64,000 nt of DNA from Diphasiastrum complanatum (lineage: Eukaryota > Streptophyta > Lycopodiopsida > Lycopodiales > Lycopodiaceae): NCBI GenBank assembly GCA_029204225.1, contig CM055092.1, positions 46,689,486 to 46,753,485 on the forward strand, given 5' to 3'. This document shows, in pieces, positions 22,155 to 33,799 of the stretch (within the stretch, counting starts at the first letter, position 1; every line of letters starts with the position of its first letter). Position numbers and translations under genes: made by a program. The notes under the pieces were generated by a model, which searched no databases, was not told the DNA's origin, and worked only from the letters and a program-made list of their open reading frames with translations.

Positions 22155-23250
22155 TTAGTGATGTTGTCAAGAGGTGCAAGACCCAGCCATGAAGCCAAAA
22201 AATTCACACAACTCAGATCGACCATATTTTGGCTGAGTTAAATAAGAGAGCCACGGAAGATGAGTTGGGTAGAATGGCAGAGGCACAAGATGTGACAGCA
22301 ACGGAATAGACATTTTGGACAGAGCTATTCCACATATGGTCATAACCTCACATTGTGGCCATTATCAAGGCACCAAAGTACTATGACTTTTGTTGCGTTG
22401 TGGACTTCAACATAGCTTTTGCTAAGTTCTCATGCTAGTCTAACATAGGGATTGACAGATCAAGATCTGACAGGATACCAAGGTGGTTGTGATAGCTTTA
22501 TATGAAATGGGTGGGTGAGTGGAGACGTATCTGAAGAAATCCAAAACATTGCTCATGCTGAAAAAAGGTTGTCCCCCGTCACCAACTTGGATGAACTTTA
22601 TAGTGAGAAACTGGAGCAATGATGCATCAGATTGGTGACGCTATATGTACGCTTAGGGACATATTGAGGTTAGAACATCTACATACTAATGTTGTGGCAG
22701 TACTCTGTGAGTCTGTTGATTGATCTTTGACCATAGCTACCAGAAAATGGGAAACATGCAAACGCAAACATTTGTAAATGCGTTTCCAGATTTGCAAGGG
22801 GATGGGGATGTTTGCAACCGTTGCCCATCAAAACCCTGACTTCAATATTTTAGGTTTTTGGCCTAATACTTTGTATGGAACTACAAATTAACGTACTATG
22901 TTTCACATAGTACAGTGCACAAAATAGTATCACAACTTACACTAAATTCTATTTGATTGTAGTCTGAGGTAAGGTATTGCAACCATGAAACCTAGTCCTA
23001 AAGCCTAAAGTCGTATGTGATCCATAGCCCCTTGTCACCTACACCTCTTACAAATAAGATCATCTTTGATAGGTTTCTGTCTACAGAAATAGCCCCACGA
23101 AAGAGCACCTACTTTTCTATACAGGCTGCAAGCAAGAAACTCACGATACAGTCGCGTGCCAAAAAAATTCTGATGCTGCTTGACTTCAGATATAAATGAA
23201 GCTTGAAAAGCACTGCTTCAATAAAAATACCAGAACAAAGGATCAGAATA
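22155..23250. other. No recognisable gene
   Basis: Intron sequence without convincing coding potential. Small items only: an imperfect palindrome GTACTATG/CATAGTAC near 22895, and a possible lone hAT-like terminus (CATAGCTAC) at 22732 with no partner. Confidence 0.5.
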
Positions 23251-23260
23251 AAAAGCATAC

Positions 23261-23696
23261 CATCTAGGCAGGTGGGACACACATCCTCATCATCAACAGG
23301 TGACACCTTTGCTTCAACCTTTCCAGTGAGTTTTGATGGCAGAACCTTTTTGGAGATTTCAAGTTTGACCGCTTCATAATCACCATGGTCAATGCAACTA
23401 TCTACAGGCATGGCTGTCAGAGCACTTTCACCATCTTCATTTGTCCTAGGCAATGGTTCAACTTCCCCTGATCTTGAATGACTATTTCCGCTCTTCTCAC
23501 GCCCATCTCTTGTTTGCTCAGGGAACCTTTGATCTGCATCATATGGAAAGGGTGTTGGAGGTGCATGATAAATATCTGGAGGAGAAGAAGCATCAGATGA
23601 TGTTGCAACCAAAAGTCCAGCTGAAACCGAGCTGGATCCACCTTGCACAATTGAAGGAAAATCGTGACCTTCTGTTTGCTCCAATAAAACTGCATG
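23261..23696 (-). CDS. RING-H2 E3 ubiquitin ligase, exon 2 (central region and start of RING)
   Basis: This exon encodes residues 44-188 and the first base of codon 189. It holds the serine-rich GGSSSVSAGLL stretch, the family signature PPTPFPYDADQRF, an acidic/serine-rich linker (REKSGNSHSRSGEVEPL) and, at the end, DDEDVCPTCLD with the first two RING zinc ligands (Cys183, Cys186). The acceptor chosen is TTGCATCAG/CAT, which keeps frame and gives the same spacing to exon 1 as I recall for plant homologues; GCATGCAG/TT is an alternative but breaks phase. The donor is GATG/GTATGC, and reading past it gives a non-homologous hydrophobic tail. The exon length (436) leaves phase 1, exactly what exon 3 needs. 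Confidence 0.85.
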
Positions 23697-23979
23697 CTGA
23701 TGCAACACATCTACTCGGTCAATAACAATCATCCACTCAAGAAATAGTCTAAATGACGGGTATCAATAACAAAAAGCCAACATACAGAAGACAAAAACTC
23801 TAGCCATCCACAATTTAAGTATATTACCAAACAAAAGATCATGGAATTGTACAAAGCGTGCCTCTATTAAAATGTCAATGCTATCAATTACTAAACAATA
23901 TGTGATTTATCAGCCCACACCATCACAGCAACAGTCAAAATCAAATCAATAAAATTTATCAAGGAGCTTGAGAGCCAAC

Positions 23980-24411
23980 AAAAAGTACATTGCAATATCC
24001 AGATAATCATGCACCAGTGAATGTCCGATGAAAAATATGCTTTTAGGACATACTCAAAAGTGAAAAGAAAATACATTGCCGAATGCGGATAACCAACCAC
24101 CAGTAAACGATCCAATGAAAAATACACTTCTAGGATAGAAATTTTCATGGGCCATTGAATAAAAGTAGAAGGTTTCACCTTAGCGGATGGAAAACCAAAT
24201 AGTTGTTCAAAGAAATCACGTTGTAAACTCCACAACATGTGACCCCCATAGTTGCCTGTTCCAGAACAGAACACTTTCCGGAACGACGGTCAAAGATTTG
24301 CACTGAAGAAATCATGTTGAGAACTCCACAACGTGAGTCCAAACCATAATTGCCCGTTGCAGAATGGAACGCACACCAGAAATGTTTTCTGGAAAGTGTT
24401 TCATTCCACAA
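23980..24411. repeat. Two diverged local tandem duplications
   Basis: A unit of about 85-90 bp (ACATTGC..., ATCCRATGAAAAATA) occurs at about 23988-24060 and 24072-24145. A second unit of about 105 bp (GAAATCAYGTTG.RAACTCCACAACRTG, then TTGCCYGTT.CAGAA) occurs at about 24213-24290 and 24308-24400. Both sit in intron 1. Confidence 0.5.
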
Positions 24412-25060
24412 TGAGCCTTATAAAATATATATAGGCCTCTTTTTTTTTTAATAAATTAGATTTTTTTTAACAGATTTTGAGGCCAAAAGTACATCCTCCA
24501 TCCATACAAACGTGCTGTATATATATGCTTTGCTCTACATATTGAAGAGAAACAGCAAGGGCATTTGGGGTAATGAACAGAGAGATCTAAACAAAAACTG
24601 CAGTCGGCATCTTTGAATCTCCTAAGAATTGGGTCTCAATGCTTACACAGCAAAAGAGTTTTTTTAACATCGATTAAACTATCAAAAAATGTTTACTGTT
24701 TGAATGTATCCAAATAGCATATGCATGGAGTGCAAAGTCAACACCAACCGAACAGTTGGGTTGAAGACTGGTGCAAACATATGCTTCAATAGCTGATCAA
24801 CATAGTTCCCACTGTTTCAGATTTCAGATCAGTGCTGTTGGATCCATGAGGCCAAAAGTACATCCTCCATCCATACAAATAGTGCTCATAGAAGTTGGCT
24901 CATTTTTTGTTTTAGCATGTACTACATTTGTAGGTATTTTATAAAGCATCTTTTAGGTATCTTTTTGGAACGAATTTTACACGTTCTGGACCAGTACATT
25001 CCGGAATCTACTGTATGGAACATACAGTACGTTCCAACCCATTTTTGGTTGGAATGGGTT
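24248..25060. repeat. GGAACG/CGTTCC-rich clusters, second pair
   Basis: Clusters at 24255-24290 and 24360-24411 (CAGAACAGAAC, TTCCGGAACG, TGGAACGCAC) and at 24965-25050 (GGAACGAATT, CGTTCTGG, inverted GTACGTTCC words) are about 0.7-0.8 kb apart, like the pair at 1980 and 2810. A 32-base direct repeat (GAGGCCAAAAGTACATCCTC plus 12 more bases) lies between them at 24479 and 24849. Confidence 0.35.
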
Positions 25061-25149
25061 GCTGAGGACCAGACTAAGCATAATGGAAAAGTGTTTTCAT
25101 AAAAATCGCTGTAAACTTTCATGCACCCATTATGGCATTCTTGCTAAGA

Positions 25150-26126
25150 AACAAATTGTTTCCGTTGCATGGCATTCATGGTTTAAACAAGTAGCTTAGA
25201 GCCTAGTTACATGTTTCGCTACTTGTCAGTACTACAGTCTACATGGCATTCCTGATATATATGGTTAGCTAGAAGGTCTCTTTTTGTGTACTAAGCTACC
25301 TGCTATTAACATGACATTCTCGGTCTATTCTGCTTGCTTAGTATCTATCTTGATTGGACACACCTGTCGATTTTGTTTGCAGAGTTCTTAGCCAAGACAA
25401 TTACATTCATTCATTCATTGGGCATTCTTGGTCCATTTGCAAAACATTCAGCCGGTCTATTATAGCACTGTCAGTTATAAGAGGCCTATCACGACTTTTG
25501 TGCATCTCTCATGGGTTGTACTCCTTGCTTTGGTCATATTTCCTTTGACTACTTCACTGATTATGTCTTTGATTTTTATTATTGCCTCGACTTTGCCATG
25601 AAAGGTTCACTATGGACATCTGGATATTTTGGTCATTCACATAGCTCAACACTTGACAGATTCCTCATCAATTATCTCACATTTTTTATTATAAAGCTTA
25701 TCTTTACATGTTGCGGTTTCTCTCTCAGCATCTCTTCCATGGGAAGACAAACTACATGCTCCAGCCACTAGGAGCAGTTTCAAGAAGCTTTGAGAACTTT
25801 GGCTCAACTCACATCCAGGACCTGGGCCGATTTAGCTTTTGTTATGGACACACACATGCACAGTTCTCTATATCAATGACCCTCAATCACTTTTGGGACT
25901 AACTATTCTTTTGGTACTAGTAGAGACTCATTTCTCAGATTATTAAGTTTGCTGTCCTAAGATCTTTGTAAGGAAGTTCTCTTTTCTAGAAATCTAGTTG
26001 GGGATGTGCCTAAGTTATTGGCAGCCAGAGTCTTCGATTAACATTTCTTAGTTGAAAAAGGCTGTGTGGCTATTTTCTACTTTGGTCTTTCATTTGATGC
26101 CAATATTTGTAATCATGTTCATAACA
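25150..26126 (+). repeat. Probable LTR ending at a PBS-like site
   Basis: The segment ends TTCATAACA directly before TGGTATCAACAC (26127-26138), a degenerate tRNA-iMet priming site. Its left part contains a loose repeat of CATGGCATTC-type words about every 40-70 bases (25135-25430). The start is not defined. A pyrimidine-rich leader with repeated CCATCACTGCCC follows at 26200-26520. Confidence 0.4.
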
Positions 26127-26721
26127 TGGTATCAACACACTTTCTTGCCATTGTTTATGTGCTGATTGTTTAGTTGCCACCATTGATGCCCCTGCCCTCC
26201 TCCTTGACCACCATCACTCATCCTCCTATTTCACCATCATTCTCTCTCCTTGTTTCTCTTTGATCCATCACTGCCCTAAATCTTCCCTTTATGTCCATCA
26301 CTGCCCTACTAGCCTCCTTGTAAGCAAACGTTATCCTGGTTGCCTCCCCCTAGTCCATCATTGGCTTGGCTACTCCTTGTGATCAATGGTGACCCACCGA
26401 TTGCCTTTCCTTTCTAGAATCCATCGCTGCCCTGTTTACCCCCTTTGGTCCAACACTGCCCCATTTATCTTGTTTTGGTTCCATCACTGCTCTGATATTC
26501 ATCTACCTCTCCATCATTGCCTTTTTGTCATTGTTGCTTTGCTCATTGCACTTATACGTGTTCTATTTCTACCCTCGGGGTTTTTCCACAACTCAATAAC
26601 GTTCCCAGCCCTAATGGCCTTTTTCCAGCTTATTCACTGCTTAATACCCATCCACCATGCTTACCACATATGCTTCCTCCTCTTCCAATTGTTGAGTTAA
26701 TGTTCACATCAGTACCCCTAA

Positions 26722-27123
26722 TGTTGTCATCTAGGTTAATTAATATTATTGGGCCATGCCTACGTGCTAATTCTAGGGGCCCTTACCTATATTTTTTTAG
26801 TACAGTCAAGTTAGAATTTAGCTAGACTCAAGTTCGAGATTCTAGTGCTTGATTTGGAGCACAAGTTTTTGCTATAAATAGGTGTTGGTGCTTTTACCAT
26901 ATATAGAGACATTAATTAGGCAATTGCTTTTAGGTTGCTTTTGCTTTTGCTTTTCGGCATAAACCAAAGTTTATAAGTATGTAGTGCGCCCTACCTCAAA
27001 AGCAATGGGACATAGTTGGAGTTTCTCATCACTTGTGTTCTCTCTCATGTGTTTGGCTATCGTTTCATCACAATAGGAACCTTGTCTTGCATTAATTGTA
27101 TGAGCAAACTCGGTTTTTTGACA
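26722..27123 (+). repeat. Probable LTR (about 402 bp) with TATA box
   Basis: It begins TGTTGTC and ends TTTTTTGACA, followed at once by a degenerate priming site TGGTATAAGAAC. A TATA box, GCTATAAATAG, sits near 26870, suitable as an LTR promoter. The following 27124-27680 region repeats GATCGTTGCTGCCTA-like words, as in copia leaders. No gag or second LTR is present. Confidence 0.5.
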
Positions 27124-27985
27124 TGGTATAAGAACATGGTTCAAGATTCGACAGAACAAGGAGGTACTTAACAAACGGAGTCAATCATCACATGCAGATT
27201 GGTCCAACCACCTTCAAGGTGTGGAGGTGGTGTCCAACTTTGATCTTCATCTACAATGGTGGCAGCTTTGTGAGAAGATTTAGTGCTACAAGGAGAAGGG
27301 CTGTGCGACAAGAGGAGATTATGCAATCTGCCTCAGATCTCAGGTTGCTCTAGGACAGCAAAGCTAGAGGACAACAAAATCTTCTAGGAGAAGATCTACA
27401 GTATCTGATCGTTGGCTGAGTCTATATACTAAGCTGATCAGACCTACACTTCGTTGCTGCCTACAGATCACTGGAACCTGATCGTTGCGTGCAGGGTATT
27501 TGATCGTTGCTGCCTAACATATCTCTTCGCTGATGGAACAAATTTGATCTCTGCCTGGCTGAGCTGGAACGTTAGCTGTATCAAATCACTGCTGCCTACA
27601 GATCGTTGCATCAAAACTATTTACTGGAGACCTGATTGTTGTCGGATGAGTGTGAATTTGGTGGTTTGAAAAAGATAACTTCATTATGAGTAGTCAATAT
27701 TACTATCCTTCAGTAGTTGCAACAATTCTTACATATCCTCATAGAGATAGCTTAGAGCTTGAAGTGTACTGCCTTTTCTGTAAAGATCAGCATCACTCCC
27801 ACAAAGATTAAACTTTCAATGCGTATGATGAAGTGGTTATGGAAGATCACATTTCATTTGTATGCGCAAATGATTGTTTTGAGCATTGACAACTAAAGGC
27901 ATACGATGAAGCATATGATTTTTCCCATGTATGATGAAGCGTCTCAACCTGGAGGTTAAATAACAAAAAGAAACATAGAACGTAC

Positions 27986-28775
27986 CATAGTTGCACTACG
28001 ATTCTGGAAACGTGTTTCGAAACGCAGTTAAAAAAGCGTTTCTAGATTTTGGTAGCGTTTCTCATAAACGTGTTTTTTTTTTGTGGTCAATATGGGTATC
28101 AGATGAAAGCTCTAATTAAGAGCATTACATCTGTATAGTTTGCCGAATGTTTCGGGTACAGGATGGTCCAATTTAGGTGCATTAATCCATGTTGGGTTCT
28201 GTCAAGGATAAAAATTCAAGACTAAACTCTAGCCTGTTCGTTACGATCACAGATGGTCCCAGTGGGACAGAGACAGAGAACTGTAGAGCAATTGTACCTC
28301 GCTTTTTGCTTCGGAGGGCGCTGCCCCCCAATCCCCCCACCAGGGGCGGCCTAGGTGATTGTCGCCGGCCCCCCGGACCCCCCTCGGCCACAGTAGCACC
28401 CCCCCCTAGATTAAAATGGGGGTCCAAATGCGTACCGATAAGGGCCCAATATTTATGCCCCCAACTGTATGCACATTGCACTCACATCTCCAGTAAAATG
28501 ATTGCAAAAGTGATCATCATCCATAGAGTTGATAGCCCAAACTGTAGCATTAACATTTACTGAGAACCAGAGCAAATAACAACCAAATAGCTACTGAAAA
28601 TAGAATTTGTTTGTGCCCTATCTACTGCACTTTTGAGCAGCAAAACGCTGGTTTGAAAATTGCTCCCCTAAAAAAATTTCAGGCATAAGCTATTTTTCCA
28701 CAAAAAAAAAGAAATTTAACCACGTTTCTACATCAGAAACACGTTTGCCCATAAACGCGTTTGTGTGCAACTATG
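27986..28775 (-). mobile_element. Non-autonomous hAT-like transposon, copy B (790 bp)
   Basis: Termini CATAGTTGCAC/GTGCAACTATG are flanked by an 8-bp target duplication with one mismatch (GAACGTAC at 27978-27985; GAAAGTAC at 28776-28783). Subterminal palindromic words (AAACGTGTTT, AAACGCGTTT) lie inside each end. The interior matches copy A (10029-10737) in opposite orientation, including the ATATTTATGCCCCCAACTGT segment and the GGGGGTCCAAATGCG region. No transposase frame. Confidence 0.8.
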
Positions 28776-29215
28776 GAAAGTACTATAAATAATAGATTTC
28801 GACGTCCGCTTCGAAACAAAATTTAAAACAAACTTGGTTTGTACTCTAAACAATTATCTTACAATCTTTTTGGGAATCTTTTACACCGATCTTGTCAGTC
28901 AATCCGTGCCCCAAATGATTTAAAACCTTTTACTAGTTGTGAAGTAAATAATGTAGTTTCGCAGTTCAAATGTTTCAAAGGTCTAAACAGTAACACTGAT
29001 ATTTTTGATACTTTAAATAAAAAATCAGAATCTAATGATGTTGAACAACAGATTTGGAATTTTACTAGTAAGTTATAAGGGAAAACCCCAAGCTATTCTA
29101 GAGAGCTCAACATTCGACAACTTGGATAGAATAGGAAGCAGCTTGTTGTAAGCAAGCTAGCTATGGCTTTCACTCTCCTCGGAGACGATCACTCATCTAA
29201 GGTATTGTAAACATG

Positions 29216-29580
29216 AAAATCCAATTCTATAATCAATCCTTGTTTTTGAAGCACATAAATGAAAAATCCTATAATCAATCCTTGTTTCTGAAGCACATAA
29301 ATGAAAAATCCTACTCAAGAAATCATGCATATGCAAGCAAAATCACCGAAAATCATAAAATCTCTAAAACATTATTTTCAACCAATCACATAAGCACCAC
29401 ATTGGACTTTTGTAGCTCGCAACTTCTTGACATTATGATGTAAAGAAAGATTATTCAAGAAATCATGCATATGCAAACAAAATTGCCAAAAATCATAAAA
29501 TCTCCAAAAGACAATTTGCAACCGTTCATGATTGCACCACATCTTGCATCAGTAGCTCGCAAACTATAATGTACAAAAAG
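29216..29580. repeat. 42-bp tandem doublet and a diverged 200-bp duplication
   Basis: TATAATCAATCCTTGTTT.TG through AATCC is repeated twice with a 42-bp period (29228-29311). A longer block starting CAAGAAATCATGCATATGCA occurs at about 29316 and again at 29456 and extends through TAGCTCGCAA. Non-coding, in intron 1. Confidence 0.65.
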
Positions 29581-30107
29581 AGGAATATGGTTATACACTA
29601 TTTATATCTTTTGTGTTTCATGGCACACCCAGATTCTTCTTTCATATCTAGCAAATGGTAGAGATTCTTTTCCAAATCCAACGTATTAGAGTTATAATCC
29701 GAAGACAAAGCTTTCAAACATTACGGTGACGTTCTAAGAAGACTTGATACCATAAGCTACAATGAAAGCTCCATTTAGATGAGTTGCTCTCCCATGCAAT
29801 ACAACCACAGGCAAGGATTCAACTCCAAAAATACATTGATCTTAAGTCTAAGATAGTACTTTTCACTCCATGGAAGTCCACCCAAGGAAGTCTTGGAATT
29901 TCACATTTTTTTCCCACTTATTTTGAGCATGTGCACTATCTCTTTAAAGAGGCCAATGCAAATTTCATGTAGTTGAAGAAACAGCCAAACCAATTAAAGC
30001 AACTATGCAATCCATCAAGTACAACTAGCAACAAAAAGTAGCTTTGAATAAAATTATTGAAAATACAATGCACTTTTCATACAAGAATAAGGTTAGTTTT
30101 TGCATAC

Positions 30108-30236
30108 TGTGCGGAAAAACCATGTCCAGCAGCACTGAAAGCATATACAGTGTTGACAGATACTCCTCCTATTGGAACGTGATGAATATTCCTCGAACTC
30201 CTCGGACCTTGGGCAACAGCAGCACAAGCCTCCCAT
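30108..30236 (-). CDS. RING-H2 E3 ubiquitin ligase, exon 1 (N-terminus)
   Basis: This is the first coding exon of a membrane-anchored-type RING-H2 ubiquitin ligase (E3) resembling plant At3g02290/At5g41350. The 43 codons begin MGGLCCCC: Gly2 fits N-myristoylation and the cysteine run fits palmitoylation, so a lipid-anchored protein is inferred. EEFEEY and a CxxCxCFQCC cluster follow, a pattern shared with the family start. The ATG has an in-frame TAG four codons upstream. The donor ACA/GTATGC leaves phase 0. Exons 1-3 give 225 residues, against roughly 230 for the family. The RING at the other end transfers ubiquitin from an E2; substrates cannot be predicted. Splicing is inferred, and no final exon was found. 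Confidence 0.8.
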
Positions 30237-33200
30237 AACTTTCTCCTATGATTTTACTGGTAAGAACTGTTATGTTATCTGTCCTTCGTAGAGCGATTGG
30301 CAACAAGGGTAAGAAGAAAAAGACTGCAGTCATCGAGTCATCCTACTCCAAAAGCTTCAAACAATAAACTGAATCCTTGCAAGGAAGTCTTCATACTCAT
30401 GCACTTGAATCTACATCCCACGTCATTGTAGGAGACTTTTCACCTTGTCGTGGTCGAACAGAATACCCAAAGGAAGCTTCACTTACTGAAGCAGCTGACA
30501 AGCTGGAAAGTTTTCATGGAAACCAAAGTCTCTTCTATTTGAGTTTACCTGCTGCATCGATTCATTGCAAATGAGTACCTGCACAGGATACATGAGAGGT
30601 AAAAGCTGGTGAGTGTATCATCAATATAAAATTTGTATCTCTTTGAAACATTACAGAATCCATTAATTCAATTTCACAGGTCGGTCATGCCATTGGATAA
30701 TGCTAGAACCAAATTCAAAAAGTCCATAACGAACCAAGAACACAAAGAGGACAAAATCTGAAGGCAGAAAGTATTACTCTGGTCCCATCAGTACCCAATA
30801 AGCTGCTAATTGAATTTCGAGAAAACTCAGACTGTCTTGCACAGACTTGGACTTGATTAGAAGTAAATAACCACCATCAAGAATCAGTTAAGAATCAGCA
30901 AGAATACGATAAAAAGAGACAAAAAACTTAAACAATGATCTAAAGTTGCAGGAAAAACTTAACAAAATGACACAATGCAGCATCAAGAAGACAAAATTTC
31001 CATGAAATGCATCTTAGCATATTAAAATAGACAACGGGAAGGCTGGAGATCCAAAAATATCCTAAAACTACTCGTCAGCAAAGCAGATTAAATGAGGATT
31101 ACAGAATAGTGAGGATAATCATGAAACCAGAGGCCAAATTATTGGGTCATTGATGAAGTTAGAGAAAAAACTGGCATGGATAGGTCATGGACATGCCTAG
31201 TTTCTAACATATTATTCAAACTACCTTAACAAGCACATTTCAGAACCAACGAAGTGGCATTGCATAAATCACATTATTTCCAATACGAATTAAACTAATT
31301 AACGATATACCAGGTACAGCAAGTTTTGAGAGAGGAATCTATTTAATCCATAAAGACGTCAGACCAAGATCCCTAGTGATGCCCAATTTACCAAACGGAT
31401 CTCAAAATTGGAATGATCAAGGTTCATATTGAGCTTTTAAACCTGACATTGTATTGACCAAAGACCTGATAACGTAACCTGCAGCTACATGGACAACTTT
31501 CGGACATTATGGAGGTATTCTTCTCTAACAAATAAACAATAGAGAATGCAATGTCTATGAGCCTTTCCAACTGTTTTAGCTAATGAGTGATTGATTTAAT
31601 TCTCAATGACTGTAGCATGAGATAATGAGTTTCAGTCAATCATCACATTTAGAACTAGCTTACATCCAACAGTCGAGCAGTTCCAAGAGCTGTTTAACAG
31701 AAAACAGGCATTTTCAAAGTCTAAAGCGCAAAAAAATTTCAGAACAGAGAGTTTTTTCGTATACTTAAGCTCTGAGCTTTCTAGACAATAAATCAGAATT
31801 GGACATGCCTCACCTTAACATTTTGTGCATGATGTATCATGCAAGAAAGAAGTTAAATTCCAGGAGCAGCTTGTTGAATGAGCTTTCTCTTAAGGTACCT
31901 TTGACAAACTCAACCAAAAAAACGAACTAAATGTGTATAGTAATCCTTATTTTGGCTTCTAAAACCTAAGACCTTAAAAAGCTACTGTTGATCTTCCATG
32001 CAAGTAAATACTACGTCTATGCTTCGAAACTTGATATAATCACGCTCTAATATATATATCTATTTTTGAAATTAGAATATATCCAATTTCACGCTCTAAT
32101 TAACAGCATTCGACCAGATCTACATTCAAAAAAATGAGGCAGCAACACACACAGAAGGTAACTGGTTTTGAACAAATCTAGCAACAAAAAACTATGCGGT
32201 GGCGTCAACGCACATTGAAAGCAGGTGGCCAATGTTCTACAAAGATCCTAAGAATTTGAAATTGCAACTGGCCATCTGTGAGCTTCGAGATTCTAGTTGA
32301 CGGGAAAGGGCATGAGAATAAAACGAGAAATAGCGTCACGAACCGGCATAAGTATCTATTTTAGAAGGGCAATAGGAACGCGAGTCGCAAGTTTGTGTCA
32401 GCTCAAAATGAGGAAAAGGCAAAGCACACTCTGAAAGCCTTGCATGCTTCAATTTTGCAAAGTATCACAAACACTTGGACTGGCGTGGCAAAAGCATACC
32501 TCACAAAGCTTTCCTCCTGTGACGAGTTAGCCTTCTCATGATCATTGATACCTTAGGACACCGTCAACGATGGGAGACCGCGCAGATACTTCATGGATTT
32601 GAATAATTTGAAAATATACCCTTTTTCTGCCTAAAACGCAATCCTCGTAAGCGCCATACATCCTCAGATGGCAGGGACGAGCCAATTCTTCGAATCACGC
32701 TCCTACTTACGAAGCTCACGCCCCATTAACTACAACACCTAACAAATATAACGAGCAATGTTATTCCATTGCTTCCCAAGCAAACAACATGACAATATTA
32801 TAATATTATCCCAGAAGCCTCGAAGCAGAGTACACGCCTTAACCAAAACAAAACAAGCATTGTGCGTGTGAGAAATAAACACGTAAATGCAGAAAGATGA
32901 TTTGAAGCAGCAGATCTACCAGGAAGGAAGGTACACAGTGCTTCCGAAGAAGCTACAATATTATGACATTATAATATCATGCCTTGACGAGAACAAGATA
33001 AGCATATTATGCCTGTCAGAAAATGAGCACGTAAAGGCAGAAAGGCGCTAAAGCCGCAGCCGATATACGCAGGGGCAGGTACATGACAAATCAGGACGAT
33101 CCGCGAGGATCTTCCCAAAAACAGCGACGAAAATTTGAACGAATGAATGTGTTCGTCGATAAAGGAATGATGGATCGTGAAAAAAGAGGAATCAATGTCC
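30237..33200 (-). promoter_or_regulatory. Probable 5' leader and leader intron of the ligase gene
   Basis: There is no clear transposon here, unlike the rest of the window. On the minus strand, 33210-33080 reads like a plant 5' leader (CTTCTTCATCTCC, no long frame), and AG acceptors lie just before the ATG (AACATAACAG, TTCTTACCAG). A leader intron of nearly 3 kb is therefore possible. This is inference from composition and gene position only. Confidence 0.35.
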
Positions 33201-33239
33201 GGAGATGAAGAAGGTCACATACTACGAGGTCACAGCTTC

Positions 33240-33722
33240 TTTTCCGCATTTGACCGCCGGGTGACCACCCCCCACGCCGCACCCCCCGCTTGGGCTTTAG
33301 AGCACGGGCCGCGCGTGGGAGGCGTTTGGCCCCGGTGCCCCCAGCGCGTGACGCGTGGCGCGTGCTTGGGTGCCCGCCAAAATCAGGGCGAGGGCGATTT
33401 TTGGCGGGCGGCGCCGGGGCACGATCCCAAGCAGCGGGGTGGCGCCGGGCACCAGGCTCACACACACACACATGCAAGGAACTGGGTGGTTCTCTATATA
33501 TCCCCTCCCAGTTCCCTTGCAAAATTGCTTATGGGATTAAAACAGGCTGCTTGGACACGTGGCGTCCGGGCAACCAGTTTATAAAAAAAAAAAAAAAAAA
33601 AGATGTGGTCAGAAGGGCACCGGGGCCAAAGGGGAACTGTGCTCGCAAGATGCGAGCCAAACCCCCCCCCCCCCCCCCCGCGGCCCCCATGCCAAACGCT
33701 CGTCGATCCACTTACACACGTG
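33240..33722. promoter_or_regulatory. GC-rich island, candidate promoter region
   Basis: A sharply GC-rich block in AT-rich DNA, with CACGTG G-box cores at about 33555 and 33717, a TATATA at 33494 (plus orientation), a poly-A run near 33581-33600 and a poly-C run near 33662-33679. An imperfect hairpin (CCCGCCAAAATC / GATTTTTGGCGGG) lies near 33370-33410. It sits upstream of the ligase gene and could be its promoter, but a GC-rich repeat is also possible. Overlapping frames here are compositional. Confidence 0.4.
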
Positions 33723-33799
33723 GAGGGTTGCATAGAATGTCTCTGGCCTTATATATAACATCATTTGTGTCATGACATTGGACAACATAATGTGGGGCT

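Larger units (their letters stand above)
3281..23260 (-). other. Intron 2 of the RING-H2 ligase gene, about 20 kb, full of transposons
   Basis: The span is inferred from the matching donor (G/GTATGC below 23261) and acceptor (CTCAG/G above 3280), which give an uninterrupted RING domain. It contains a minute LTR element, LINE fragments, an hAT-like element, at least five LTR-retrotransposon remnants in both orientations, and a stray helicase exon. Transcription must cross all of these. That it is a working intron is inference from reading frame and splice sites; no transcript evidence is available. Confidence 0.75.
23697..30107 (-). other. Intron 1 of the RING-H2 ligase gene, about 6.4 kb
   Basis: Bounded by donor ACA/GTATGC at exon 1 and acceptor CATCAG at exon 2. 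It holds local duplications (23980-24411), two probable LTR/PBS units, the second hAT-like element and short tandem repeats. No other coding exon was seen, and exon 1 and exon 2 join at phase 0. Confidence 0.7.

Noticed and set aside
22732-22830. Third hAT-like copy (CATAGCTAC terminus with AAATGCGTTTCC words)
   Set aside because: No opposite terminus or 8-bp duplication found.
28839-29078. 79-codon open frame
   Set aside because: No recognisable domain, no splice context, and it lies inside intron 1 on the strand opposite the gene.
30377-30574. 65-codon plus-strand frame upstream of exon 1
   Set aside because: Antisense to the probable 5' leader; no domain or repeat support.
33091-33775. 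Several overlapping open frames in the GC-rich island
   Set aside because: Frames are open in both strands because of base composition; low-complexity products.
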